The translations under genes and the position numbers were made by a program. The notes beneath the pieces are model-generated. The model saw nothing but the letters and a program-made list of their open reading frames with translations. It was not told where the DNA came from and ran no database searches. Positions 17,451-26,130 of a stretch of DNA of 44,251 nt are shown here, in pieces; position 1 is the stretch's first letter, and each line of letters begins with the position of its first letter. Origin of the DNA: Prevotella sp. UBA746 (lineage in GTDB: Bacteria > Bacteroidota > Bacteroidia > Bacteroidales > Bacteroidaceae); the NCBI GenBank assembly GCA_002298545.1, contig DBKQ01000042.1:1-44251 (forward strand). Direction: 5' to 3'.

Positions 17451-18722
17451 ATGAGTAAACCATTAGCAGAAAGAATGAGACCAAAGACCCTTGATGATTA
17501 TATCGGTCAGAAGCATTTGGTGGGTAAGCATGCCGTGCTTCGTAATATGATTGAGGCGGGACGCATCACCTCTTTTATATTATGGGGACCTCCCGGGGTT
17601 GGCAAAACAACACTTGCGCAAATTGTAGCAAGTCGCCTCAATGTACCATTTTTTACACTTAGCGCCGTGACAAGTGGTGTGAAAGATGTTCGTGATGTTA
17701 TTGAGAAGGCACGCCATGGACGTTTCTTCAATGAGAACAATCCCATACTCTTCATCGACGAGATACATCGTTTCAGCAAGAGTCAACAAGATTCATTGCT
17801 TGGTGCAGTAGAGAAGGGCGACATAACGCTCATAGGAGCTACCACGGAAAATCCGTCGTTTGAGGTAATACGTCCGTTGCTTTCTCGCTGTCAGCTTTAT
17901 GTTCTGAAACCGCTCGATGACAATGATTTGCTGGAACTATTACATCGTGCTATAACCACAGATGTGGAATTGAGTAAGCGTAACATCGTTGTCAAGGAGC
18001 AGGCTGCAATATTGCGTTATAGCGGTGGTGATGCCAGGAAGTTATTGAATATTCTGGAACTTGTAACAGACTCTTCGTCTTCTGATACCGTTGAAATAAC
18101 CGATGCTCTCGTTGTTTCCTGTCTGCAGCAAAATCCGATGGCATACGATAAAGACGGAGAAATGCATTATGATATAATTTCAGCCTTTATTAAAAGCATA
18201 CGTGGCTCTGACCCTGATGCTGCTCTATATTGGCTTGCGCGTATGATTGAAGGTGGTGAAGATCCGTCATTCATAGCACGTCGCCTGGTGATAAGTGCAT
18301 CCGAGGATATTGGTCTTGCAAATCCGAATGCACTTCTGCTTGCTAATGCCGCCTTTGATGCTGTAATGAAAATCGGTTGGCCCGAGGGGCGTATTCCGCT
18401 TGCTGAGGCAACAGTATATCTTGCTGCCTCGCCAAAGAGTAATTCGGCTTATAACGGTATAAACAAGGCCCTCCAGCTTGTTCGTTCCACGGGGAACTTG
18501 CCTGTACCACTGCATTTGCGTAATGCTCCGACAAAGATGATGTCTGATCTTGGTTATGCCGAAGGATATAAATACTCCCACGATTATCCAAACCACTTTG
18601 TTGATCAGCAGTTTATGCCAGACCAGCTCAAGAATACTCGCCTATGGGAGGCACAGCATTTTCCGAACGAGGAAAAGCTCTATAAAAATATGGTAAATCT
18701 TTGGGGTGAAAAGAAACAATGA
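17451..18722 (+). CDS. rarA: replication-associated recombination protein A (AAA+ ATPase RarA/MgsA)
   Basis: Clamp-loader-like AAA+ ATPase acting at stalled replication forks; cytosolic tetramer in E. coli. 423 residues: conserved start MSKPLAERMRPKTLDDYIGQ, Walker A GPPGVGKT (46-53), Walker B LFIDEIHRFSKSQQD (DEIH at 103-106), sensor 1 in LIGATTENPSFEV, and the C-terminal tetramerisation/MgsA region including ISASEDIGLANP and EGYKYSHDYPNHFVDQQFMP. The frame is open upstream to 17280, but the conserved PLAERMRP shows that Met at 17451 is the start, and the upstream codons overlap two promoters. Convergent with pepD. Confidence 0.95.
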   Translation: MSKPLAERMRPKTLDDYIGQKHLVGKHAVLRNMIEAGRITSFILWGPPGVGKTTLAQIVASRLNVPFFTLSAVTSGVKDVRDVIEKARHGRFFNENNPILFIDEIHRFSKSQQDSLLGAVEKGDITLIGATTENPSFEVIRPLLSRCQLYVLKPLDDNDLLELLHRAITTDVELSKRNIVVKEQAAILRYSGGDARKLLNILELVTDSSSSDTVEITDALVVSCLQQNPMAYDKDGEMHYDIISAFIKSIRGSDPDAALYWLARMIEGGEDPSFIARRLVISASEDIGLANPNALLLANAAFDAVMKIGWPEGRIPLAEATVYLAASPKSNSAYNGINKALQLVRSTGNLPVPLHLRNAPTKMMSDLGYAEGYKYSHDYPNHFVDQQFMPDQLKNTRLWEAQHFPNEEKLYKNMVNLWGEKKQ

Positions 18723-18789
18723 CAAGTATCCTTATTTTATAAGAACAGTCCTCATATAAGAGAAAAGCTTTTTACTTATGAAAAATTGA

Positions 18790-18849
18790 GGCATCTTGTA
18801 TTGGTATGAATAAATAATAGGTATCTTGTATTGATATGTATAAAATAAA
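18790..18849. repeat. two-unit imperfect 30 bp tandem repeat
   Basis: Units at 18790-18819 and 18820-18849 agree at about 24 of 30 positions and share ATCTTGTATTG. They lie in the gap between the convergent rarA and pepD. The octamer GGTATCTT in the second unit also occurs in the tandem repeat at 31680-31721. Confidence 0.55.
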
Positions 18850-18854
18850 AAGAA

Positions 18855-18905
18855 GAATGTTTTGTATGGTATTTGTATAATGAAACAACCATATCAAAAC
18901 ATTCT
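18855..18905 (-). terminator. terminator after pepD
   Basis: Arms at 18855-18869 and 18889-18905 pair over 15-16 bp with one bulge. On the minus strand the hairpin is followed by a T-rich stretch (TCTTTTTATTTTA), as expected for the end of pepD. Confidence 0.7.
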
Positions 18906-18942
18906 CCTTCATTCAAATATATCTATACCTTATTGTTGCTTA

Positions 18943-20403
18943 TCACTTTTTAGGCATATTCTTTAGAATTTCGAGCAAGTGATCCCAAACCATCTCAACT
19001 GTAGGGATAAGCAGTCGTTCTTCCGGTGAGTGTACGCCGCGCAAAGTAGGTCCGAATGAAACCATGTCGAGATGCGGATATTTCTCGGAGAAGAGTCCAC
19101 ATTCCAGACCCGCGTGGATTCCGATAACGAGTGGATCCTTTTTGAATAGCTTTTTGTAAGCCTCCACAACGATTTCGGTAAGTTTGCTGTTAGGGTTCAT
19201 CTTCCATGCCGGATAAGCATCATCCACCTTCACGTCAGCACCGCCGAGCAAGAATGCCGCTTTCACGGTATTTGTCATATTCTGCAAGTTGCTCATCACA
19301 TTTGAGCGTTGTGAAGCAACCACCGTAATTTTGCCTTCAGCATCAGTTGTCACACTGGCAACGTTTGTTGATGTTTCCACCATCCACTCCAGAGCTTTGT
19401 CCTGACACATTGCAAGAACACCGTTGTACACAGCTTGCATGGCGAGTATAAACTTGTCAGCCTCAGCTTTGCGCAATACCTTTCCGCTTTCATGGCTTTC
19501 AAGTGCAAAATTCATATCGCTTTCTGTTACGTGGAATTCGTCTTCAACATCGGCGGCAAACACGTTCCAATCAGCCTTTACAGTTTCTTTGTCTTTCTCC
19601 GGTACGGCAAATATTACAACTCCGTCGCGTGGAATGGCATTGTGCATACGACCGGAATTAAAACTTGCGAGTCTTATGTCTGTCTTCTGCATTTCCAGGA
19701 ATAGGAATCTTGTGAGCAGCTTTATAGAGTTTGCGCGTTTTTTGTTTATGTCGTCACCGCTGTGTCCGCCCAGCAGTCCCTTAATTGCAGCTTTCATAAA
19801 GAAGAATCCCTTAGGAGCATCTTCAAGTCCGATATTGAATGTTGCAGTAGTCGTCTGTCCTCCGGCGCAGCTTATAAAAATCTGTCCTTCATCCTCGCTG
19901 TCGAGGTTTATAAGCATGTTCCCGGTCATAAAACCTGCCTTCATGCCGTGTGCTCCTGTGAGTCCTGTTTCCTCGTCGCGTGTGAAGACACATTCTATAG
20001 GACCGTGCTCAATGTCGTTGCTGTCGAGAATAGCCATTTCTATTGCACATCCTATACCGTCGTCTGCTCCGAGAGTAGTACCTTTTGCCTTCATCCATTC
20101 ACCGTCGACATAAGTTTCGATAGGGTCTTTCGTGAAGTCTATATTTACATCCACGAGCTTGTCGCACACCATATCCATATGACTCTGGAGTACAACTGTT
20201 TCCCTGTCTTCATAGCCCTTTGTAGCGGGTTTCTTTATCAGAACGTTTCCTGTTTCGTCAACAATAGTTTCGAGGTTTCTTTCTTTTCCGAATTCTTTCA
20301 GAAACTCAATCATCTTCTCCTCGTGCTTTGACGGACGGGGAATCTTGTTTATTTTGGCAAATTGCTCAAAAACACAAGCTGGTTTTAATTCACTGTTGTT
20401 CAT
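18943..20403 (-). CDS. pepD: aminoacyl-histidine dipeptidase (peptidase M20C)
   Basis: Cytosolic metallopeptidase cleaving Xaa-His dipeptides such as carnosine. At 486 residues it matches PepD. Metal-site residues are present: His75 and Asp77 (QSHMDMVCDK), Asp114/Asp115 (GADDGIGCA), the catalytic Glu144 with Glu145 (RDEETGLTGA), Asp168 (NLDSEDEG) and His458 (RGVHSPEE). The middle (about 200-390) is the lid domain, with GGHSGDDINKKRANS at its start. The C-terminal HAGLECGLFSEKYP is also typical. It has its own promoter and terminator, so it is monocistronic. Confidence 0.95.
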   Translation of the reverse strand: MNNSELKPACVFEQFAKINKIPRPSKHEEKMIEFLKEFGKERNLETIVDETGNVLIKKPATKGYEDRETVVLQSHMDMVCDKLVDVNIDFTKDPIETYVDGEWMKAKGTTLGADDGIGCAIEMAILDSNDIEHGPIECVFTRDEETGLTGAHGMKAGFMTGNMLINLDSEDEGQIFISCAGGQTTTATFNIGLEDAPKGFFFMKAAIKGLLGGHSGDDINKKRANSIKLLTRFLFLEMQKTDIRLASFNSGRMHNAIPRDGVVIFAVPEKDKETVKADWNVFAADVEDEFHVTESDMNFALESHESGKVLRKAEADKFILAMQAVYNGVLAMCQDKALEWMVETSTNVASVTTDAEGKITVVASQRSNVMSNLQNMTNTVKAAFLLGGADVKVDDAYPAWKMNPNSKLTEIVVEAYKKLFKKDPLVIGIHAGLECGLFSEKYPHLDMVSFGPTLRGVHSPEERLLIPTVEMVWDHLLEILKNMPKK

Positions 20404-20447
20404 AATCTGTATATATGAAATTAATAATCTTCATTATTATTATAGTG

Positions 20448-20478
20448 CAAAGTTAATGCTAAAAATGCGCTTCTCCAA
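20448..20478 (-). promoter_or_regulatory. promoter of pepD
   Basis: Minus-strand -7 box TAACTTTG (20448-20455) and TTG at 20476-20478 with a 20 bp spacer. The leader is about 40 nt. Confidence 0.7.
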
Positions 20479-20620
20479 GAAACTTAACTGTTTTGTCTGT
20501 GAAAAACTATTAACCTGTGATTTCGCTTGTTCTTGACATTCATAGTAAGAATGGAAATTTTCAAGAAATAATAGTAAAATCCTAATTATTTGATTTTGAT
20601 GTTCGAGCTTTTCCTTTATG

Positions 20621-21289
20621 TCATCCAATCAGTTTCAGTATTTGTTTGTCTGAAGCATCTGGAAGAATCTTTTTCAGATGCTCATAAATTCTTTGGAAAG
20701 ATTCTTCGGGAGTCCGTTCACACTGGCATTTTTCCTTGGCATATAATTCCTCTGGCGTATTCAGAAGCGACCATCCCCATCCGTATTCGCGATTATGTTT
20801 GTCGCGAGGGTAAACAAAATTCTCTGTCACGATATAAGTCGACATCTCTAAGCGTGTAATATAGCTGTCAAACTTACTTCTCATTCCTTTTCCCGTGAAA
20901 CCGCAGGCATTCCTAAGTTCTCTCGTGATGAGACTTCCTGATGACTTTAGCGTGTCGAGAATGACTCCTTCTATAGAATCCTCGTCTGGACGTGGAAATT
21001 TGTTCCTTCGGTAGTTGCAAAAGTCCTGCCACCATTCCAGGCTGATGAATCCAGCCTTTTTGTTGAAGAACTTTCCGTACACACATGGTAGCTCCTCTAC
21101 GATTTCGCCTTTCCATTTCCAAAGCGGCCAGTCCCAACCGCCCTCTGGGAATGTAACATATCGGCAGTCTTCCGTTACTATGTCTTCGGCAGAGAAACCG
21201 TCAATCCCACTGTTGAGCAGAGGCAGGAAACCTATTTTCTCTATCAGTTCCATCATTCCTATTGCTGAGTATATTTCCGGGAATTTCAT
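20621..21289 (-). CDS. AlkZ-related (YcaQ-like) winged-helix protein
   Basis: A 222-residue soluble protein. KAGFISLEWWQDFCNYRR, SGSLITRELRNACGFTGKGM and the C-terminal part look like the small Bacteroidetes proteins annotated as AlkZ-related, which share winged-helix segments with the YcaQ/AlkZ DNA glycosylases (recognition from memory, not searched). It is about half the length of true AlkZ, and I cannot point to the QxQ glycosylase motif, so enzymatic activity is doubtful. It follows the flavodoxin/ferredoxin gene by 73 bases on the same strand. Confidence 0.65.
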   Translation of the reverse strand: MKFPEIYSAIGMMELIEKIGFLPLLNSGIDGFSAEDIVTEDCRYVTFPEGGWDWPLWKWKGEIVEELPCVYGKFFNKKAGFISLEWWQDFCNYRRNKFPRPDEDSIEGVILDTLKSSGSLITRELRNACGFTGKGMRSKFDSYITRLEMSTYIVTENFVYPRDKHNREYGWGWSLLNTPEELYAKEKCQCERTPEESFQRIYEHLKKILPDASDKQILKLIG

Positions 21290-21362
21290 ATTCTTTTGAT
21301 TTTGTCCTTAATCTGTTTTATATAAACACCTTTAGCGTAATCTTTTAAGCTGATTCTCTTGT

Positions 21363-22133
21363 TCATTGTTTTGCCATTTCTTCTGGATACACAAACTGAC
21401 CGTGTTTTACCGTCAGCTTCCCGTATTGTATGGCGAAGCCGGGGCAGTTATGCAGACATCTTAAGCACATGGTGCATTCCTCCTTTATCCAGACAGGATA
21501 GCCGTTTTCAATATCTATGGCATGTTCCGGACATTGTCGGGCACATTTGTTGCAATCGGTACACCTGTCCTTTATTACATGGAAATTCCTTGTCTTGCGC
21601 TGTTTTTCGTATGTGAGGTAATACCAACAAGCTATCCAGTGTGGAAGGCGCAGATAATCAAAGTTGCCAGTCTTCCGTGCCACGGTCATTTCAGCCACTC
21701 TCTTTATGTGCTTTTCTGCTTTTTCTGTTTTCCGCAAGCATTTCTCTCGGTTCGATACGTCAAACATCGGAGTCCATACATCTACCATTCTTACATTATA
21801 TTTTGCGTCGAGCCACAAACCTTTTTTCTTCAGCAGTTTCTGCATCATATAATGCGCTTGTCCCGTAGTGGTTCCGAATGTAACCACATGATATATGAAG
21901 TTGTGGTGTAATCCAGTGATATTTAGTTCGTTGACAAACCTTACGACTATGTTTGGGAGCCCCCAGAAATATACAGGAGTAACAAATCCTATGCGTTCAT
22001 CCCTGCATAATTGGAATGAGAACCTACCGTTGTTCATGCAGTCTGTTATTGAAATGCAACTTTCTCCTGTTGCTTTTGCCAAACAAAATGCTACATGCTT
22101 ACTGTTTCCTGTACCTGAGAAATAAAAAATCAT
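21363..22133 (-). CDS. EFR1-type fusion: flavodoxin domain plus 2[4Fe-4S] ferredoxin domain
   Basis: 256 residues. The N-terminus MIFYFSGTGNSKHVA is the FMN phosphate-binding loop of a flavodoxin, which extends to about 150. The C-terminal part has two clusters: CTDCNKCARQCPEH (Cys-x2-Cys-x2-Cys-x3-Cys-Pro) and CTMCLRCLHNCPGF, each expected to bind one 4Fe-4S centre. It is an electron-transfer protein of the EFR1 type common in anaerobes; partners are unknown. Probably cytosolic. It is the upstream gene of a short minus-strand pair with the AlkZ-related protein. Confidence 0.88.
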   Translation of the reverse strand: MIFYFSGTGNSKHVAFCLAKATGESCISITDCMNNGRFSFQLCRDERIGFVTPVYFWGLPNIVVRFVNELNITGLHHNFIYHVVTFGTTTGQAHYMMQKLLKKKGLWLDAKYNVRMVDVWTPMFDVSNREKCLRKTEKAEKHIKRVAEMTVARKTGNFDYLRLPHWIACWYYLTYEKQRKTRNFHVIKDRCTDCNKCARQCPEHAIDIENGYPVWIKEECTMCLRCLHNCPGFAIQYGKLTVKHGQFVYPEEMAKQ

Positions 22134-22213
22134 GCCTGCTTCAGTGTTTATAGTTCATTATTTACAATTGGTTGCAATATATTACCCCCATAGTCTTTCA
22201 CTTACTAATATTG

Positions 22214-22221
22214 CAAATGTA
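22214..22221 (-). promoter_or_regulatory. possible -7 box for the flavodoxin/ferredoxin gene
   Basis: Minus-strand TACATTTG about 80 bases before the ATG at 22133. No TTG is seen at the proper distance, so this is partial. The rest of the 350 bp gap (22134-22483) is AT-rich and holds the promoter of the plus-strand gene; no gene is seen. Confidence 0.4.
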
Positions 22222-22418
22222 CGAATAAAACTTGTATCTCATAATGTTTGCATCTCGTTTTTTGCAAAATATCGTTAATAAAACATCTTTCGCTTGATGT
22301 TAATATATTGACAGAAAAGAATAGCGTGTTTCTTATCTTAAACCAGTCTGTTGTAGATTATGGATTATAAATTATACAATTATGAATTGTTTGGGTTAAA
22401 ATCTTTTTTCGTATAATC

Positions 22419-22449
22419 TTTGCAGGTTAAAATATTCTTCTTACCTTTG
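22419..22449 (+). promoter_or_regulatory. promoter of the OmpH-like lipoprotein gene
   Basis: TTTG (22419-22422), 19 bp spacer, -7 box TACCTTTG (22442-22449): a textbook Bacteroidetes promoter. The leader is about 30 nt. Confidence 0.8.
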
Positions 22450-22483
22450 CAGACAATATAAACGAAAATATAAAAGAAAAGAT

Positions 22484-23083
22484 ATGAATAAGAAAATAGT
22501 ACGCATCATGTCGGTAATGGCATTGGGAGTTTTGGCATTTGCTTCTTGTAATAAGGAGGCACAGAAAGTTGACGAAAAACAGCAGACTCCTGTAGCGCAG
22601 ACTGGTGCGATGAAAATTGCATATGTTGAAGTAGATTCCATCATGTCGCAGTATAAGTTCTGTAAAGAATATTCGCAGATACTACAGAAAAAGAGCCAGA
22701 ATATAGAGAATACGCTTGCTGCCAAGCAGCGTTCTTTGCAGGCAGCTGCTGCAAAGTTCCAGCAAGACGTGCAGAGCAATAAATACACACAGCAGCAGGC
22801 AGAGGCGGTTCAGGCAGGTCTTCAGCGTCAGAGTGCTGACCTTCAGGCACTGCAGCAGCGTTTGGGAAATGATTTCCAAAATGAGACAAATACTTTCAAT
22901 AAGGCTCTTCGCGACAGCATCCAGCATTATCTGAATGCCTATAACAAGGACAAGAAATATGCTCTTATCATAAGCAAGGCTGGCGACAATATACTTTATG
23001 CCGACAAGGCATATGATATAACCAATGAGGTGATTGCTGGTCTGAACAAGGCTTATAAGTCTACTGTGGCAAATAAAAAGTAA
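22484..23083 (+). CDS. Skp/OmpH-family chaperone-like lipoprotein
   Basis: 199 residues. The lipoprotein signal peptide ends in the lipobox LAFASC with Cys22, so the mature protein is lipid-anchored. After a short linker comes a beta-strand (MKIAYVEVDSIMSQYKFCKE), then a long Gln/Ala-rich coiled coil (about 70-140) forming the tentacle of an OmpH/Skp protein, and a C-terminal strand region (KYALIISKAGDNILYADKAYD). Such proteins hold unfolded outer-membrane proteins in the periplasm. A lipid-anchored form is common in Bacteroidetes, unlike soluble Skp of E. coli. It has its own promoter and terminator. Confidence 0.88.
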   Translation: MNKKIVRIMSVMALGVLAFASCNKEAQKVDEKQQTPVAQTGAMKIAYVEVDSIMSQYKFCKEYSQILQKKSQNIENTLAAKQRSLQAAAAKFQQDVQSNKYTQQQAEAVQAGLQRQSADLQALQQRLGNDFQNETNTFNKALRDSIQHYLNAYNKDKKYALIISKAGDNILYADKAYDITNEVIAGLNKAYKSTVANKK

Positions 23084-23108
23084 TTTATATAGCAGATAAC
23101 GACTGCAG

Positions 23109-23145
23109 AGCTTCACCGCAAATAGCGATGAAGCTTTTGTTTTTT
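23109..23145 (+). terminator. terminator after the OmpH-like gene
   Basis: Arms AGCTTCACCGC (23109-23119) and GCGATGAAGCT (23125-23135) pair at 10 of 11 positions around a 5-nt loop, followed by TTTGTTTTTT. It contains the ATG at 23128, which rules that codon out as the start of the next gene. Confidence 0.88.
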
Positions 23146-23157
23146 ATATATGACAAT

Positions 23158-24729
23158 ATGATTAAAGAACAGCAAATACGTGTTGAGCCGAGAGTGGCAG
23201 CTACGGAGAGCCTGCTAAAAGACTTCATGGCACATGAGTGTGGCATTGATGAACGTACGATAAAAGGAATAAGAATACTAAAACGCAGTATTGATGCAAG
23301 GCAGCGCAATATATTTGTAAACCTCAAGGTAAGACTGTACATCAATGAGGTTCCTGAAGATGACGAATATATACACACCGAGTATGGAGATGTGTCGGAC
23401 GGAAAAACTGTTGTTGTAGTAGGAGCTGGTCCTGGCGGACTCTTTGCTGCGCTAAGGTTAATAGAAAGAGGTTGCAGACCAATAGTTTTGGAGAGAGGTA
23501 AAAACGTGAGAGACAGAAAGTTGGATCTCTCTGCTATAACAAAAACTCAAAGTGTAAATCCTGAAAGCAATTATTGTTTTGGTGAGGGCGGTGCTGGAGC
23601 CTATTCCGATGGCAAACTGTACACGAGAAGTAAGAAAAGAGGCGATACTGAAAAAATTCTGAATGTATTTTGTCAGCATGGGGCGTCAACGTCAATACTT
23701 GCAGATGCTCATCCGCATATAGGAACAGACAAGCTACCAGCCGTAATCGAGGCAATGCGAAATACGATACTGCGATGCGGAGGCGAGGTGCATTTTCAAA
23801 CTAAAATGACTTCGCTAATAATGGATGACAGAGAGGTGAAAGGAGCTGCGGCTGTTGACTTGGTGTCGGGAGAAGAAAAGGAATATTACGGTCCGGTAAT
23901 TCTTGCCACGGGACATTCCTCACGTGATGTATACCGTTATCTGAACGATGCCGGAATCGAGATGGAGGCAAAGGGAATTGCTGTTGGCGTCAGACTGGAA
24001 CATCCGGCACAGCTTATCGACCAGATACAATATCATTCAAAACAGGGTAGGGGGAAATACCTGCCTGCTGCAGAATACAGTTTCGTGACACAGGTTGACG
24101 GAAGAGGTGTTTACTCCTTCTGTATGTGTCCGGGAGGTTTCGTCATACCAGCAGCCACAGGCAAGGAACAGATTGTAGTGAATGGCATGAGCCCGAGCAA
24201 CCGTGGTACGCGCTGGTCTAACAGCGGTATGGTAGTTGAAGTACGTCCTGAGGATCTGGAAGGCGACAATATAATGAGAGTGCTACGCTTTCAGGAAAAA
24301 CTCGAACGCGATTGCTGGGTAAACGGAAATATGAAACAGACGGCCCCGGCACAAAGGATGACGGATTTCGTAAACTCAAAGCTCAGTTATGATCTTCCGA
24401 AAGCATCGTATGCGCCAGGTCTGATTTCAAGTCCGCTACATTTCTGGTTGCCTCCTATGGTGGGCAAACGTCTACAACAAGGCTTCAAGAAATTCGGTAG
24501 CATGAGTCATGGCTTCTTGACCAACGAGGCGGTGCTCATCGCTGTAGAGACAAGAACCTCTTCTCCGTTGCGTATCCTTAGAGAAAGGGAAACATTGCAG
24601 CATGTAACTGTCAGCGGACTCTTCCCCTGTGGTGAGGGCGCTGGTTATGCAGGTGGAATTGTTTCTGCCGGAGTCGATGGAGAGCGTTGTGCTGATGCTG
24701 CTGCAGAATACACAGAAAGAATAGATTAG
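23158..24729 (+). CDS. FAD-dependent oxidoreductase (COG2509 type), function unknown
   Basis: 523 residues from ATG 23158; the in-frame ATG at 23128 lies inside the preceding terminator hairpin. It has an N-terminal domain of about 80 residues ahead of the dinucleotide-binding fold VVVVGAGPGGLFAALRLIERG, then NPESNYCFGEGGAGAYSDGK, a stretch typical of COG2509 uncharacterised dehydrogenases, and a C-terminal FAD-contact region near GLFPCGEGAGYAGGIVSAGV. No membrane segment. The phospholipase D-family gene starts 23 bases after its stop. Substrate and electron acceptor are unknown. Confidence 0.85.
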   Translation: MIKEQQIRVEPRVAATESLLKDFMAHECGIDERTIKGIRILKRSIDARQRNIFVNLKVRLYINEVPEDDEYIHTEYGDVSDGKTVVVVGAGPGGLFAALRLIERGCRPIVLERGKNVRDRKLDLSAITKTQSVNPESNYCFGEGGAGAYSDGKLYTRSKKRGDTEKILNVFCQHGASTSILADAHPHIGTDKLPAVIEAMRNTILRCGGEVHFQTKMTSLIMDDREVKGAAAVDLVSGEEKEYYGPVILATGHSSRDVYRYLNDAGIEMEAKGIAVGVRLEHPAQLIDQIQYHSKQGRGKYLPAAEYSFVTQVDGRGVYSFCMCPGGFVIPAATGKEQIVVNGMSPSNRGTRWSNSGMVVEVRPEDLEGDNIMRVLRFQEKLERDCWVNGNMKQTAPAQRMTDFVNSKLSYDLPKASYAPGLISSPLHFWLPPMVGKRLQQGFKKFGSMSHGFLTNEAVLIAVETRTSSPLRILRERETLQHVTVSGLFPCGEGAGYAGGIVSAGVDGERCADAAAEYTERID

Positions 24730-24752
24730 TAGTAACTTATTGACTTTTGTTA

Positions 24753-26069
24753 ATGTATAAATTGAAAATATATCAGCTGCGTTTGTTTGCTTTCCTCATG
24801 TTGTTTGCTGTGGCTATGTCGCTTAAAGCCAAAGCCGATGTATGTAATATTCCTGAGGGTAGTCTGACGGCAGATTCCCTTATCGTAAAGCAGATGCGAC
24901 AGCAGGGCGTAAGTTTCTCAAACGGTAATTCCGTAACGCTATTGATGAGCGGACAAGAGAAATTTGACGATATGTTCAAGGCAATCCGACAGGCAAGAAG
25001 CAGTGTTCATCTGGAGTATTTCAATTTCAGAAACGACTCTATAGCCTCGCTGCTCTTTGATATTCTTGCTGAGAAAGCAAGGGAAGGAGTAGAAGTAAGG
25101 GCATTGTTCGACGGATTCGGGAATGACTCAAACAACAAGCCCTTGAAACATCGTCATCTGAAGGCATTGCGCGAAAAGGGTGTCGAGATATACGAGTTCG
25201 ATCCGTTGCGCTTTCCGTGGGTAAACCACGTGTTTCACCGCGACCACCGAAAAATTGTTGTCATCGACGGCAAGGTGGCTTATACTGGAGGTATGAACGT
25301 GGCAGACTATTATATTAAAGGAACAGAGCAAGTCGGCAAATGGCGTGATATGCATTGCCGGATAGAAGGTCCTGAAGTAAATACACTTCAGACCATATTC
25401 TTGAGAATGTGGCATAAAGTTACCGGACAGGACGTTCATGGAGCGAAATACTATAGGGGATATCATGATGCCGACTATATAAAAGGACTGAAAGCTGACG
25501 GATGCCGCTCGGAAAACGGAGAGCTGGTAGGGATAATTAACCGCGAACCGAGAGTAACAAACAAGATTATCCGTAAGTTCTATCTCGACGCCATCAACGA
25601 TGCAAAGGACAGCATCAAACTGGTGAATCCCTATCTTACTCTTAATCCTTCGCTAAAGAAAGCTTTGCGGAAAGCCGTGGAGAGGGGTGTAAAAGTAGAG
25701 ATTATGGTCTCCTCCCATAGCGACATACCGCTGACACCGGATTGTGTATTTTATAACGTACACAGACTGATGAAAAAGGGAGTCGAGGTGTGGATATACG
25801 AGGAAGGCTTCCATCATACAAAGATTATCATGGTGGATGGGCAATTCTGCACTGTGGGCAGTGCGAACCTGAACTCCAGGAGTCTGAATTTTGACTACGA
25901 GGAGAATGCCGTTATCATTGACCCTTGTGTAACGCGCCAGCTCAACGATATGTTTGAAAATGACAAAAAAGCATCATTCCGCCTTACGGAAGAAAGTTGG
26001 GACAAATGGCGTTCGCCATGGAAAAAGTTCGTTGGATGGTTCGCACATCTGCTGACACCTTTTCTATAA
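24753..26069 (+). CDS. phospholipase D-family protein, probable cardiolipin synthase
   Basis: 438 residues from ATG 24753 (a TTG two codons upstream is a weaker start). Two HKD motifs are intact: H165-x-K167-x4-D172 in HRKIVVIDGK followed by TGGMN, and H355-x-K357-x4-D362 in HTKIIMVDGQ followed by GSANLNSRS. Cardiolipin synthases join two phosphatidylglycerols through such sites. The usual two N-terminal membrane helices of ClsA are replaced by one hydrophobic segment (about 9-27, LRLFAFLMLFAVAMSLKAKA) that reads like a signal peptide, so the enzyme may be periplasmic or membrane-tethered from outside. Function as ClsB-like synthase versus another phospholipase D is uncertain. Confidence 0.78.
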   Translation: MYKLKIYQLRLFAFLMLFAVAMSLKAKADVCNIPEGSLTADSLIVKQMRQQGVSFSNGNSVTLLMSGQEKFDDMFKAIRQARSSVHLEYFNFRNDSIASLLFDILAEKAREGVEVRALFDGFGNDSNNKPLKHRHLKALREKGVEIYEFDPLRFPWVNHVFHRDHRKIVVIDGKVAYTGGMNVADYYIKGTEQVGKWRDMHCRIEGPEVNTLQTIFLRMWHKVTGQDVHGAKYYRGYHDADYIKGLKADGCRSENGELVGIINREPRVTNKIIRKFYLDAINDAKDSIKLVNPYLTLNPSLKKALRKAVERGVKVEIMVSSHSDIPLTPDCVFYNVHRLMKKGVEVWIYEEGFHHTKIIMVDGQFCTVGSANLNSRSLNFDYEENAVIIDPCVTRQLNDMFENDKKASFRLTEESWDKWRSPWKKFVGWFAHLLTPFL

Positions 26070-26130
26070 ACATATACAAGAGGTGTTTAAAGATTATTTT
26101 AATGTGTAGACAGAAAGGAGAAATACCGTT

